Positions 1 to 9,919 of a stretch of 64,000 nucleotides of DNA are shown here, in pieces. Position 1 is the first letter of the stretch. The number at the start of each line of letters is the position of its first letter. Under the pieces are notes generated by a model. The model searched no databases and was not told the DNA's origin. It was given only the letters and a program-made list of their open reading frames with translations. The stretch covers positions 6,905 to 70,904 of the forward strand of contig DATEGZ010000113.1 in assembly GCA_035279905.1 (NCBI GenBank), in the 5' to 3' direction. Both the position numbers and the translations under genes were made by a program. This DNA is from DATEGZ01 sp035279905. GTDB taxonomy: Bacteria > Acidobacteriota > Vicinamibacteria > Vicinamibacterales > SCN-69-37.

Positions 1-18
1 GCGTCGTGAGCTGAAGAC

Positions 19-783
19 ATGAGTGCGACGGATCTCGACGCTCTCGACCGACAGCGCCGGCGCTGGCGTCGTGCGCGCAGGCCCTTGCGTCTCTTAGATC
101 CAACCGACGACCAGTTCGCAATTGGCGGTCTTGGCAGTCGCGTGGAGGATCTGACTGTGAGGCTGGCGATTCTGCCAGCGGACCCCTGCGCGTACAGGGC
201 TGATTTCGATGACTCCTTCTGGAACACGTTGATGACGCACAACGGAACAGGTGCAAGTCGTCCTTTCTCCGGTGCCACGTCCAAGTGTCCGACATCGACA
301 GCGGCCGTTCGATTCAGTTCATCGCCAGGGAGGGGGTGGCGAGAATTCCTGGCCCTAGACCATGCCGGTGCGCTCGATGTCGGCTGTGGCCGCGTGACGG
401 GCTTCCGTCCTGAACGCGGGGCCACGGGTGACCAAGGCATGGTTGGCCAGTTCTTCCTGCTTCCGATTTTCGACCGCGTTAGAGTTGGCTGCGGTGTATT
501 CTCCGCGTTTGCGAGACTGTTGAAACTCAGTCCTCCGTACGAATTGTCGCTAGCGCTGCGCGGGACTGGAGGGACGTGTTTGGGGCGGTTCGCTCAGGGT
601 TGGCAGGAACCTCAGCATGCGTTTCCTGAGGAACTCTCGATCTGTCACGAGCCCAACATACTGATTCGACGCGAGATCTTTTCTGACTCAGACGGCTGGC
701 CAGAATCCATCAGCGAGAGTCTTGCTGTCCAGGTTGAGAACGCGTTCGAATCGGCGTTGGAGCGCTTTAGGCCACGACGATAG
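19..783 (+). CDS. Hypothetical protein, possibly frame-damaged
   Basis: An open frame of 254 codons begins 10 bases after a TGA in another frame. I recognise no domain. The middle (roughly residues 75-110) is rich in Ser, Pro, Thr and Gly and reads like out-of-frame sequence, while the frame two bases on encodes a more protein-like stretch (DIDSGRSIQFIAREG) over about 295-340. Two compensating frameshifts, or sequencing errors, could therefore be present. The C-terminal half (LSLALRGTGG, PEELSICHEPN) looks globular. It lies just upstream of the restriction operon on the same strand and may belong to the same accessory block. Function unknown. Confidence 0.4.
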   Translation: MSATDLDALDRQRRRWRRARRPLRLLDPTDDQFAIGGLGSRVEDLTVRLAILPADPCAYRADFDDSFWNTLMTHNGTGASRPFSGATSKCPTSTAAVRFSSSPGRGWREFLALDHAGALDVGCGRVTGFRPERGATGDQGMVGQFFLLPIFDRVRVGCGVFSAFARLLKLSPPYELSLALRGTGGTCLGRFAQGWQEPQHAFPEELSICHEPNILIRREIFSDSDGWPESISESLAVQVENAFESALERFRPRR

Positions 784-868
784 TTCAAGGTGAGTGCCCC
801 CGGGCGGCCTCGTCGTCCGCTTGGAGCCTCACCCTTGATCGTAGAATCTGCCGAGCCCGGCTGCCCGC

Positions 869-3307
869 ATGGACAAGAGCCTCCTCAGCGAACGCGACAT
901 CTGCACGAAGTTCATCACACCGGCAGTGAAACGCGCCGGCTGGGATGAGATGTCCCAGATCCGCGAGGAAGTCAGTTTCACCAAGGGCCGGATCATTGTC
1001 CGCGGCAAACTCGTTACGCGGGGTAAGGCCAAGCGTGCCGACTATGTCGTGTACTACAAGCCCAACATCCCGATCGCCATCATTGAAGCCAAGGACAACA
1101 ACAACAGCGTCGGCGCTGCGATGCAGCAGGGGCTCGACTACGCCGAAACACTGAATATCCCATTCGTCTTTTCTTCGAACGGCGACGGCTTCGTGTTCCA
1201 CGATCGGACCGGGGCCGGCGCCGAGAGGGAAACGACGCTCGGACTTCACGAATTCCCATCACCAAAGGAGCTCTGGGACCGGTATCGTGTCTGGAAGAAC
1301 CTTTCGCCTGATGAAGAGGCGATCGTTCTTCAGGACTACCACGACGACGGCGACGGTAAGGAGCCGCGCTACTACCAACGCAACGCGGTGAATGCCGCGA
1401 TTGAAGCGATCGCCAAGGGCCAGAATCGCGTCCTGCTGGTCATGGCGACCGGCACGGGCAAGACCTATACGGCCTTTCAAATCATCTGGCGTCTGTGGAA
1501 GGCAAAGCGCAAGAAGCGGATTCTGTTCCTTGCCGACCGCAATGTTCTCATTGACCAGACGATGGTCAATGACTTCCGGCCGTTCGGGAACGTGATGGCG
1601 AAACTCAGCACCAGCTCGAAAACCATTGAGCGGCCAGACGGCACCGAAGAACAGATCGTCACCGCACTCGACAAACACCGGCGCATTGATACGTCCTACG
1701 AGGTATACCTTGGCCTGTACCAGGCCATCACGGGACCTGAAGACCGCCAGAAGCTCTTCAAGGAGTTTTCACCCGGGTTCTTCGACTTGATCGTCATCGA
1801 CGAGTGCCACCGTGGCAGCGCGGCCGAAGATGCCGCGTGGCGGGAGATCTTGGACTACTTTGCCAGCGCGACGCAGATCGGCATGACGGCCACGCCAAAA
1901 GAGACGAAGTACGTCTCGAACATCAACTATTTCGGTTCGCCGGTGTACAGCTACACGCTTAAGCAGGGCATCGACGACGGATTTCTTGCGCCCTACAAGG
2001 TGGTCAAGGTTCACATTGATCGTGACGTCGAAGGCTACCGGCCAGAAATCGGAGACGTGGACCGCGAAGGCAACGAGATCGAGGACCGTATCTACAATCA
2101 GAAGGACTTCGACCGGACCCTCGTGCTTGATGACCGTACGAGGCTTGTTGCGGCCAAGGTCACCGAGTTCCTCAAAGAGAGCGGGAACCGCTTTCAGAAG
2201 ACCATCGTGTTTTGCGTCGACCAGGAACACGCCGCTCGGATGCGGCAAGCCCTGGTCAACGAGAATCAGGATCTCTGCAACGAGAACCACCGCTACGTCA
2301 TGCGTATTACGGGGAGTGATGGCGAGGGCTTGGCCTACCTCGGCAAGTTCATCGATCCGGAATCGCGGTATCCGGTACTAGTTACAACCTCTCGCCTGCT
2401 TTCGACAGGCGTCGACGCCCAAACCTGCCGTCTCATTGTCCTCGACCGTCCCGTCGGTTCCATGACCGAGTTCAAGCAAATCATCGGACGCGGAACCCGG
2501 GTTCACGAGGACACCAAGAAGTTCTACTTCACTGTCATCGATTTCCGTGGCGCGACAAACCTGTTTGCCGACCCTGACTTCGACGGCCCGGTACTGCAGA
2601 TCTACGAACCCGGCGAGGACGACCCAATGGTGCCGCCCGATGAGCCACCTCCGGTCGATCCGAACGATCCGATCCCGCCGACGCCCGGAAGCGACGAGAT
2701 CGTCGTCGACGGCACTGATATCGCGATTCCTCCCGACGTTGAGAGGCGCATGAAGGTGTACGTGGACGGCGTGGGCGCGACGATCGTTGCGGAACGGGTT
2801 GAGTATCTCGATGAGAATGGCAAGCTGGTCACGACGAGTCTTCGCGATTTCACAAAGAAGGCACTCAGAAAGCGGTTTGCTAGCTTGGACGACTTCCTAA
2901 AGCAGTGGAACAGTGCGAAGCGAAAGGAGGCCGTGCTCGAGGAGCTCGAGGCGGAGGGCCTTCAGCTCGACTCGCTCGCCGAGGGTAAGGAACTCGACCC
3001 GTTCGACCTGATCTGTCACGTGGCGTTTGATCGTCCGCCGCTGACGCGCAAGGAGAGGGCCGCGAACGTCCGCAAGCGCGATGTATTCACGAAGTTCGGC
3101 CCGCAGGCTCGCGCAGTTCTCGAAGCACTGCTCCAGAAATATCAGGACGAGGGCGTCATTGGTTTGGACGACCCGCGCGTCCTTCAGATTCCGCCGTTTG
3201 ACGCGATGGGAACGCCGATGCAGCTCGTCCGACAGTTCGGCGACCTCGCCGGATTTGAGCGAGCTGTGCGCCAGCTTCAGTCCGCGTTGTACGAGGAAGC
3301 GTCATAG
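869..3307 (+). CDS. hsdR: Type I restriction endonuclease, HsdR (EcoEI-like R subunit)
   Basis: Restriction and DNA-translocating subunit of a type I R-M complex. The N-terminal HsdR nuclease domain carries the PD-(D/E)xK-type residues in RADYVVYY and AIIEAKD (about residues 53-76). The SF2 motor follows: Walker A ATGTGKT near 193, DECHRG (DEAD-like motif II) near 310, GMTATP near 338, and motif VI QIIGRGTRV near 540. An acidic Pro-rich linker (about 585-620) leads to an EcoEI R C-terminal-type domain. At 812 residues it matches the short EcoEI class. hsdM starts 2 nt after its stop, so R, M and S form one operon. Confidence 0.95.
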   Translation: MDKSLLSERDICTKFITPAVKRAGWDEMSQIREEVSFTKGRIIVRGKLVTRGKAKRADYVVYYKPNIPIAIIEAKDNNNSVGAAMQQGLDYAETLNIPFVFSSNGDGFVFHDRTGAGAERETTLGLHEFPSPKELWDRYRVWKNLSPDEEAIVLQDYHDDGDGKEPRYYQRNAVNAAIEAIAKGQNRVLLVMATGTGKTYTAFQIIWRLWKAKRKKRILFLADRNVLIDQTMVNDFRPFGNVMAKLSTSSKTIERPDGTEEQIVTALDKHRRIDTSYEVYLGLYQAITGPEDRQKLFKEFSPGFFDLIVIDECHRGSAAEDAAWREILDYFASATQIGMTATPKETKYVSNINYFGSPVYSYTLKQGIDDGFLAPYKVVKVHIDRDVEGYRPEIGDVDREGNEIEDRIYNQKDFDRTLVLDDRTRLVAAKVTEFLKESGNRFQKTIVFCVDQEHAARMRQALVNENQDLCNENHRYVMRITGSDGEGLAYLGKFIDPESRYPVLVTTSRLLSTGVDAQTCRLIVLDRPVGSMTEFKQIIGRGTRVHEDTKKFYFTVIDFRGATNLFADPDFDGPVLQIYEPGEDDPMVPPDEPPPVDPNDPIPPTPGSDEIVVDGTDIAIPPDVERRMKVYVDGVGATIVAERVEYLDENGKLVTTSLRDFTKKALRKRFASLDDFLKQWNSAKRKEAVLEELEAEGLQLDSLAEGKELDPFDLICHVAFDRPPLTRKERAANVRKRDVFTKFGPQARAVLEALLQKYQDEGVIGLDDPRVLQIPPFDAMGTPMQLVRQFGDLAGFERAVRQLQSALYEEAS

Positions 3308-3309
3308 AT

Positions 3310-4770
3310 ATGTCGGTCAGAAACCTGGTCAAGTCCATTCAAGATCTCATGCGCCAGGATGTGGGCGTTGATGGCGACGCCCAGCGCATCTCCCAGTTGT
3401 GCTGGATGTTCTTCCTCAAGATCATCGATGATCAGGACCAACAACTCGAACTGTTGAATCCGACCTCCTACAAGTCGCCCATTCCAAAGAAGCTGCAGTG
3501 GCGCGAGTGGGCGGCCGATCCCGAAGGGATGACCGGCGAAACTCTGCTCGCCTTCATCAACGATGAGCTGTTTCCCACTCTCAAGGAGCTGCCGACGACA
3601 GGCAAAGGCGGCAACAGGCGCCGGGTCGTCCGGGACGTGTTCGAGGACGCTTACAACTACATGAAGTCGGGCCAGCTCGTCCGCCAAGTCGTCAACAAGA
3701 TTAGCGCCGTCGACTTCAATAACCTGGCCGAGCGTCAGCACTTCGGGGATATCTACGAACAGATACTTGCAGATCTCCAGAGTGCAGGTAACGCGGGCGA
3801 GTACTACACGCCTCGCGCCGTCACGTCCTTCATGGTGGACCGCATCGATCCCAGGCCAGGTGAGATTCTGCTCGATCCGGCGTGTGGCACCGGCGGTTTT
3901 CTGACCGGCGCCATCGGTCACATGCGCGACCGCTACGTCAGCACCGTGGAGCACGAGCTCGAGATGCAGCAGGGTTTGCGCGCAGTGGAGAAGAAGCAGT
4001 TGCCGCACATGTTGTGCGTCACGAACATGCTGCTGCACAACATCGAAGATCCCAGCTTCGTTCGCCACGATAACACGCTGGCGCGTCCGTACATCAGTTA
4101 CACGAACGCCGATCGCGTGGACATCGTCCTCACCAACCCGCCGTTTGGTGGCAAGGAAGAAGACGGCATCGAGTCGAACTTTCCGACGGATCTGCGCACG
4201 CGCGAGACGGCGGACCTGTTTCTGGCGCTGATCATTCGGCTGCTCAAGCCGGGCGGTCGAGCGGCTGTCGTGTTGCCGGATGGTTCGCTCTTCGGCGAAG
4301 GCGTCAAGACTCGAATCAAGGAAAGCTTGCTGGCGGAGTGCAACCTGCACACAATCGTCCGGCTACCCAACAGCGTCTTCAAGCCGTACGCGTCAATCGG
4401 CACGAATCTGCTCTTCTTCGAGAAGGGCGAACCGACGAAGGAGACATGGTTCTTTGAGCATCGGGTGGTCACTGGTCAGAAGGCATATTCGATGACGAAG
4501 CCGATTCGCGTCGAGTACCTGACGCCATGCGCCAACTGGTGGGGCGGCGCGGAGCGCAAGGGCCGCTTGGAGAACGAGGTCGCGTGGAAGGTTACGGCCG
4601 ATGATGTGAAGGGCCGCGGCTACAACTTGGATATCAAGAACCCGCATACGGTCGCCGATCAGCATGGCGATCCGGAAGAGCTGCTTGCGAAGATCAACGA
4701 GGCCGAGCGAGAAGCGAATGCCCTTCGCGATCAGCTCAAGGCCGTTCTCACGGAGGCGCTTCTACGATGA
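3310..4770 (+). CDS. hsdM: Type I DNA methyltransferase, HsdM (N6-adenine)
   Basis: Modification subunit that transfers a methyl group from SAM to adenine N6 in the sites chosen by HsdS. An N-terminal helical HsdM domain (about residues 1-140) precedes the catalytic fold. SAM motif I is DPACGTGGFL near residue 188 and catalytic motif IV is NPPFGG near residue 276. A C-terminal helix rich in Glu/Ala (EAEREANALRDQ) probably contacts HsdS. Length 486 is normal for the family. It begins 2 nt after hsdR and overlaps hsdS by the ATGA motif, which indicates translational coupling. Confidence 0.96.
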   Translation: MSVRNLVKSIQDLMRQDVGVDGDAQRISQLCWMFFLKIIDDQDQQLELLNPTSYKSPIPKKLQWREWAADPEGMTGETLLAFINDELFPTLKELPTTGKGGNRRRVVRDVFEDAYNYMKSGQLVRQVVNKISAVDFNNLAERQHFGDIYEQILADLQSAGNAGEYYTPRAVTSFMVDRIDPRPGEILLDPACGTGGFLTGAIGHMRDRYVSTVEHELEMQQGLRAVEKKQLPHMLCVTNMLLHNIEDPSFVRHDNTLARPYISYTNADRVDIVLTNPPFGGKEEDGIESNFPTDLRTRETADLFLALIIRLLKPGGRAAVVLPDGSLFGEGVKTRIKESLLAECNLHTIVRLPNSVFKPYASIGTNLLFFEKGEPTKETWFFEHRVVTGQKAYSMTKPIRVEYLTPCANWWGGAERKGRLENEVAWKVTADDVKGRGYNLDIKNPHTVADQHGDPEELLAKINEAEREANALRDQLKAVLTEALLR

Positions 4771-6518
4771 ACCAGACGCGGCTGCTCAAACATTTCGATC
4801 TGATCAGCGGGGCACCGGATGCGGTGCCCCGCCTGCGGCAGTTCATTCTGGAGCTCGCGGTGCGAGGCAGGCTGGCTGAGCAGGATCCGAGCGAAGGGTC
4901 GGCGTTTGAGTTGCTAGGGCAGATTCAGCAGGAGAAGGCACGGTTAGTGAAAGCCGGAACGATACGAAGTCGGAAGGTTGTCGAAGCCAACGTTCGTGCG
5001 GAAGACGAGCTGTACCCGCTTCCTGCCGGCTGGATGTGGTGCCGCCTGTCTGACGTTGGCGCGATCGTTGGCGGTGGCACTCCGCCCAGCGATGACGCCA
5101 GTAACTTCACGACTAGCGGTTCGGGAACAGCGTGGCTCACTCCCGCGGACCTCGGCAGACAGCAAGAGGAGTATGTATCTCATGGGGCACGCGATCTCAC
5201 GCCAGTCGGTCTAGCGTCGTCATCGGCGACCATGATGCCGAAGGGCTCAGTTTTGTTCACCAGTCGTGCCCCAATTGGGTACACCGCGATCGCTGCAAAC
5301 GAACTATCCACGAATCAGGGCTTCAAGTCAGTCGTTCCGTTCGTCATGTCCTGCAATCGCTATGTTGCCGTTTACTTCAGGGCCTTCGGACGGCGAATTG
5401 AAGAGATGGCATCCGGTACCACGTTTCGCGAGGTGTCTGGTCGAATTGTTTCGGCCTTGCCGTTTCCACTACCTCCGCTCGCCGAGCAACAGCGCATCGT
5501 GGCCAAAGTGGACGAGCTGATGGCCCTGTGCGATCGGCTCGAAGCGGCGCAAGCAGAGCGGGAGCGCCGGCGGGATCGGCTAGCGGCGTCCTCGCTGAGT
5601 CGGCTCAATCAGCCTGCGAATGACCATTCCTTTCGCGACGACGCCGGTTTCTATCTCGCGCAGTTTCCTCGGCTAACACTCCGGGCAGAACATATCGGTG
5701 CACTGCGCGAGACGATCGTAAATTTCGCTGTTCGAGGAAAACTGGTCAGGCAGGATGTCCGTGACGAATGCACCCGTGAATTGCTAGCTCGAAGCAAAAC
5801 TGAGAGAGAGCAGCTTGTGAAGCAGGGAGCCTTGAAGCGTGTCGCCCCACCGAATTGGGTCGGGATCGACGAGGCCCCTTTCGAACCGCCTGCAGGGTGG
5901 GCATGGGTCACGATTGGAGATCTATTGCTCGGTGATTCGCAGAATGGTTACTCGAAGAAACCAGATGGTGCCGCCGACGGAGTTCCAGTTCTTCGAATCA
6001 GCGCAGGCACGACGAGACGAGACGGTATGGTTGCTGAGGAAGAACACAAACGCTCCGGTGGTATTTCCTCGGAACTGCGCGCTCACTACGGATTGCTGCC
6101 CGGAGATTTGCTGGCGTGTCGGTTCAATGGCAACCGGAGTTTTGTTGGTCGTTTGTCGCTGTACACCGGATACTTGGGGCTAGATCCAATCTATCCGGAC
6201 AAGCTGATTCGCTTGCGACTGCTGTCGCAGTTCTTTCTGCCGAAGCTAGTCGTGTACTTTGCTCAATCGAGCGTAGTGCGCAGGGACATCGAAGATTATT
6301 GCGCCACGACCGTAGGCAATTGGGGTATCAGCGCATCGAACCTGAAGAACGTCAAGATCCCGATCCCCCCTCTGGCAGAGCAGCACCGGATCGTGGCCAG
6401 GCTTGATGAGCTGATGGCGTCCTGTGACCGGCTGGAAACGTTGGTGACAACTGCGCGGACCGATGAGCGTGGCCTGCTCGATACGGTGCTTCATGAGGCA
6501 CTCGCGGTCGGTGCTTGA
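4767..6518 (+). CDS. hsdS: Type I specificity subunit HsdS
   Basis: Sequence-recognition subunit with two target recognition domains, each specifying half of a bipartite site. The protein is visibly an internal tandem: each half opens with a segment like LRxxIxxxAVRGxLxxQD (about residues 22-41 and 308-330). Each half closes with PLAEQxRIVAxxDELMxxCDRLE (about 237-260 and 532-558), the central and distal conserved coiled-coil regions. The two recognition domains (about 85-235 and 365-530) differ strongly, so the recognised half-sites should differ. The start overlaps the hsdM stop. No truncation or phase-variable repeat is seen. Confidence 0.95.
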   Translation: MNQTRLLKHFDLISGAPDAVPRLRQFILELAVRGRLAEQDPSEGSAFELLGQIQQEKARLVKAGTIRSRKVVEANVRAEDELYPLPAGWMWCRLSDVGAIVGGGTPPSDDASNFTTSGSGTAWLTPADLGRQQEEYVSHGARDLTPVGLASSSATMMPKGSVLFTSRAPIGYTAIAANELSTNQGFKSVVPFVMSCNRYVAVYFRAFGRRIEEMASGTTFREVSGRIVSALPFPLPPLAEQQRIVAKVDELMALCDRLEAAQAERERRRDRLAASSLSRLNQPANDHSFRDDAGFYLAQFPRLTLRAEHIGALRETIVNFAVRGKLVRQDVRDECTRELLARSKTEREQLVKQGALKRVAPPNWVGIDEAPFEPPAGWAWVTIGDLLLGDSQNGYSKKPDGAADGVPVLRISAGTTRRDGMVAEEEHKRSGGISSELRAHYGLLPGDLLACRFNGNRSFVGRLSLYTGYLGLDPIYPDKLIRLRLLSQFFLPKLVVYFAQSSVVRRDIEDYCATTVGNWGISASNLKNVKIPIPPLAEQHRIVARLDELMASCDRLETLVTTARTDERGLLDTVLHEALAVGA

Positions 6519-6612
6519 GTAGGTCTTGTTCTTATCGAATGGCTTGCCTCCGATCTAGATCGTTGGTGCGAACGCTACGTCCCGAATCGAGCGAACAGCG
6601 TAGGAAAACCTT

Positions 6613-7848
6613 GTGAGCGGTAACACTGACACCGGGTCACAACCGCACTTCGTCATCTTTCTGCCGTTCTTGCGGCTGAACTCAGCGTGCTCTGTCGCCG
6701 GGGTCGAGTTCGTTCCCTTGCGCGACGGCGACGACAATGTGCCTTCGACGCTCTCAGCAGCCGTCGCTCCGCTGGAGAAGATCCTATCCGGCTATACCGA
6801 CCGGCACGCGGAACCCTTCACCAATTGCGTCGTCGCGACCATCCCCGGGCGAGGTTGGGACCTGACGATCGCTGATGGGCCGGCCGTGAATTGGGCTGCA
6901 TCTCTGCTGTTTCTGGCATGTTGGTCCGCGAATCGCTACTTCGAGAGCGGCACTCGCCGGTACGTGAACTCGAGCGCCTTTAGAATCGTGGGCCAGAGTT
7001 ATTCGGGTGCTCTGCCTGACCACATCGCGGTGTCAGCTCGCCGTCGAGATGGCGGCTGGCTTGACGGCGGCTATGAGCATGGTGCGTTCAAATTCTCAAC
7101 GCCCCTGCAGTGTTCTGTTCGGACACCCGCAACCATCGATGAATCGTTCTTGTGCGGACTCGAAGCGGCACAGACCGCTGGCTCGCCGACGATCGGTCTC
7201 CTGGAATCCGCGCTGCGATTTGTAGGCCTGGCCAACACCGACGATGACTTGATGGCAGAAAACGCCGAGGCAATCCTGATGGGATCTGCCTTCGACCAAT
7301 TGCTGCTCGCGGGCCGCAAGTCGAGTGCCTACAATCTCGGCCGGGCGTTCGGGGCACTATTCGGGCAGTTCGGAACAGCTACGGTTTCGGAGGCCATGAA
7401 GGCACGGCCGAACATCGAAATCGACCAGAAGTATGCATCGGTTCAACCGAGCTGGTGGGTGCATCGGAAGTGGATCGAGGAACTCTACGACGCCCGTAGC
7501 CAGGTCGTCCACAAAGGGCACCAGGGGGCTCGAAAGTGGGGGTGGGGACTGAACGAGCATCTGGTCATGGCTGCCCACGTATTCCCTCTGACCGTCAAGC
7601 TGCTCCTTGCCCGCGCCGGTCATTACACTTTGAGTGACGATGACTGTGTGGCAGGTAGGGTGGTTGACAAGCTTCTAATTTGCACGGGCTGGGACGATGG
7701 CCCAGACGAAGGAGAAGCATCCGTGTGGTCGACAGTCATTTCCGATGTGTGGCTGACCCAGAAGGTCGAGAAGTCGTTAGAAAAATACAAGAAGGAGCAT
7801 CCCGACTTGTCCGGGGAGCCGAATGACGGTTCGTCATCGGCCTCCTAA
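6613..7848 (+). CDS. Hypothetical protein with HEPN-like RxxxxH motif
   Basis: A 411-residue protein with a GTG start, 94 bases after hsdS on the same strand. I do not recognise the N-terminal part. Near residues 290-302 it has LYDARSQVVHKG, which fits the RxxxxH signature of HEPN-type ribonucleases, in the form seen in Apea-like HEPN proteins (family knowledge). The motif lies in a helix-rich C-terminal region. There is no signal peptide, so it should be cytoplasmic. Genes of this kind are common beside restriction operons and may add RNA-targeting defence, but that role here is inferred only from the motif and the location. Confidence 0.6.
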   Translation: MSGNTDTGSQPHFVIFLPFLRLNSACSVAGVEFVPLRDGDDNVPSTLSAAVAPLEKILSGYTDRHAEPFTNCVVATIPGRGWDLTIADGPAVNWAASLLFLACWSANRYFESGTRRYVNSSAFRIVGQSYSGALPDHIAVSARRRDGGWLDGGYEHGAFKFSTPLQCSVRTPATIDESFLCGLEAAQTAGSPTIGLLESALRFVGLANTDDDLMAENAEAILMGSAFDQLLLAGRKSSAYNLGRAFGALFGQFGTATVSEAMKARPNIEIDQKYASVQPSWWVHRKWIEELYDARSQVVHKGHQGARKWGWGLNEHLVMAAHVFPLTVKLLLARAGHYTLSDDDCVAGRVVDKLLICTGWDDGPDEGEASVWSTVISDVWLTQKVEKSLEKYKKEHPDLSGEPNDGSSSAS

Positions 7849-7908
7849 TGGGCGGAAAAGCGCAGGTCTGGAGTGTCCCGGAATCGCAACAGCCATCGAT
7901 GGCTGATC

Positions 7909-7914
7909 TAAACT
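7909..7914 (+). promoter_or_regulatory. Putative -10 element, leaderless-type promoter
   Basis: TAAACT lies exactly 6 nt before the ATG at 7921, the same spacing seen at several other operon-head genes in this window. No convincing -35 is visible. Confidence 0.35.
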
Positions 7915-7920
7915 CGTTCG

Positions 7921-8730
7921 ATGCCTTCCACGCCGGGAAAAGAGCGATCTCTCCTGCGGCGATTCCTGACCGCCTACGACCATGGCGATTGGGATGACCC
8001 GAATCCCGACTGGGTTGACGAGAGGATGGACGGCGCGGTTGAAGTTGTTGCCAGGCGGAAGAGCGATGGCGCCACACTCGCGATCGAGCACACGATCATT
8101 CAGCCAAGGCCGCAGGAGAAGGAGGACTTTGCCAGGTTCAGCCGCGCGTTTGATCTGGACAGGCGCGATCCGTCGCTTGAGCGGCCAGAGTCGTACATCT
8201 ACGTCGATGTGCCGTTTGGCGCGCTCCAGAAGGGTGAGGACTGGAGTATCTTGGCGCACGACGTCTGCGAGTGCATTCGCCGGAACAAGGAATCGATACC
8301 CGAGGGCTGGTCGCAACTGCCCTGTGCAACGACTGTCGGCAAAGACATCACTCTGCGGGTGCGGCTCGTGCATGACGCCGGAAGCAAGGAGTCGCGGACT
8401 CTGATACGCAGATACGGTTCATTCGACCTTGCGTCCACCGTTCGAACAGCCTTGTCGAACAAGCTACCCAAACTCGTAGCTACGGCCGCAAGCAGGCGGC
8501 TCCTAATGTTTGAGCGGGATCAGTGGCATGTCGACCACGTCTCGATTGCCACCGAAATCGAGGAGCAGAGAGCAAGTTTCCCGCAGTTGTCGTTGGTCGA
8601 TGAGATCTGGATCGCCGAGACGCACGAAAACCAATTCTACGTCCTGTTCGAGCCCCTGCTGCCGGGGCGACCCTACAGCCCGATGTACACGTTTCATGGC
8701 GACGTCTTGCACAGAGCGCCCGGCTACTAG
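7921..8730 (+). CDS. Hypothetical accessory protein, possible nuclease fold
   Basis: A 269-residue soluble protein of unknown family in the restriction block. The stretch around residues 35-60 (DGAVEVVARR, then ATLAIEHTIIQ) has the strand-turn-strand pattern with acidic residues found in PD-(D/E)xK nuclease-like folds, but the usual lysine is replaced by His/Thr, so catalysis is doubtful. The C-terminus ends with aromatic-rich sequence (YVLFEPLLPG). No membrane segment or signal is visible. A -10-like TAAACT 6 nt before ATG suggests it has its own promoter. Function cannot be assigned. Confidence 0.55.
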   Translation: MPSTPGKERSLLRRFLTAYDHGDWDDPNPDWVDERMDGAVEVVARRKSDGATLAIEHTIIQPRPQEKEDFARFSRAFDLDRRDPSLERPESYIYVDVPFGALQKGEDWSILAHDVCECIRRNKESIPEGWSQLPCATTVGKDITLRVRLVHDAGSKESRTLIRRYGSFDLASTVRTALSNKLPKLVATAASRRLLMFERDQWHVDHVSIATEIEEQRASFPQLSLVDEIWIAETHENQFYVLFEPLLPGRPYSPMYTFHGDVLHRAPGY

Positions 8731-8791
8731 ACCGATCCGCTCTCCCGTCGGCCGGCGGAGAGCTGACACCACTCTCTAGGCCGAGAACGAC

Positions 8792-9754
8792 ATGGCGAAG
8801 TACAAGTGGCAGCACTTCCTCCCAGAGTCATATCTTCGCGCCTTCGTCGACTCCAAACGCGTGAAGATCGGCCAACACGATCTGTGGGTGTATCGCGCCG
8901 GTGAAGATCCCAAAGCCCGTGGCCCCAAAGGCGTGGCGTCCGAGTACGAGCTCTACACAACAGACGAGATCGAGGATCCGGTCGCTATCGAGAAGATGTT
9001 GAGCTTCATTGAGGGCGGAACGAAGCCTCACTTGGGAAAGCTGCGTTCCGGAGACATCAACCTTACTCCCCAAGAAAAATCGGAGTTTGCAACGTACATA
9101 GGAGTGCAGCTCATTCGTACGCCGCTCGCACGCGACCGAGCCAACGCTCTGTGGATCGAGATCAGTAAGCAGGGGTTTAAGAAGGTCTTGGACGAGGGCA
9201 GCCTCCCCGCAATCATTGCTAGGTACGAGGCTGAAACCGGGGAGAAGTTCCCGCAAGACATGGCGACTGCCGAAAACGCGGTGCGAAAGGTCATCGATGG
9301 CACTATCAGAATCGAGCAGACGAGCAAGGGCTGGACCCTGAGGCACCTTTTCGAACTTGGTCTCGCCTTTGGCGACCGGTTCGAGAAGATGCGTTGGGCG
9401 CTACTTGAGGCCCCGGCGTCAACCGCGTTCATCACATCTGACAATCCAGTCCATGTTGCCGATCCAGCCGCGCACGTCCAGGGGCCGAAGGATTTCAAGG
9501 GGTCGACCAAAATGCGGATGTCTTTTCCACTGAGTCCCCAGTTCATGCTGTACGGCGCCTTCGTATCGGGCCCCGACGAGCGCTCGATGCTGACAACGGC
9601 GGAGGTGCGTGAGACGCAGGACCTTCAGATCGCGCAGGCCTTCACGGAGGTCTACGCCTCTTTCGAATCCGAGGAACTGAAAGCAAGGGTCGATCACATT
9701 CTGGGCACACGACCGAAGCTGGCTTGGCCGCTGCCTCCCGGCTTGCTCGATTAG
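8792..9754 (+). CDS. DUF4238-family protein
   Basis: A 320-residue protein whose N-terminus QHFLPESYLRAF (residues 7-18), a tryptophan-containing LWVYRAG shortly after, and FITSDNPVHV near residue 212 match the hallmark pattern of DUF4238 proteins as I know them. The molecular function of the family is unsettled; members are frequent in defence islands and other accessory regions. It is the last gene of the restriction block, 61 nt after its neighbour and on the same strand, and lies just before the decayed tRNA-like sequence that may mark the island edge. Confidence 0.75.
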   Translation: MAKYKWQHFLPESYLRAFVDSKRVKIGQHDLWVYRAGEDPKARGPKGVASEYELYTTDEIEDPVAIEKMLSFIEGGTKPHLGKLRSGDINLTPQEKSEFATYIGVQLIRTPLARDRANALWIEISKQGFKKVLDEGSLPAIIARYEAETGEKFPQDMATAENAVRKVIDGTIRIEQTSKGWTLRHLFELGLAFGDRFEKMRWALLEAPASTAFITSDNPVHVADPAAHVQGPKDFKGSTKMRMSFPLSPQFMLYGAFVSGPDERSMLTTAEVRETQDLQIAQAFTEVYASFESEELKARVDHILGTRPKLAWPLPPGLLD

Positions 9755-9919
9755 AACTAGAGGTGAGCGCCCAGACGTCACCAAGCCCAACCAGGGGACA
9801 TACCGGGACATTGCGCTCAAATTCGACCGAGGCAACCCCGCACTTTGTTCCCGCTATGTTCCCGGGAAACAATCAGTGAGCTATCCAGGAAGTCGAATTG
9901 GTAACTTTCTTAGGAAAAC

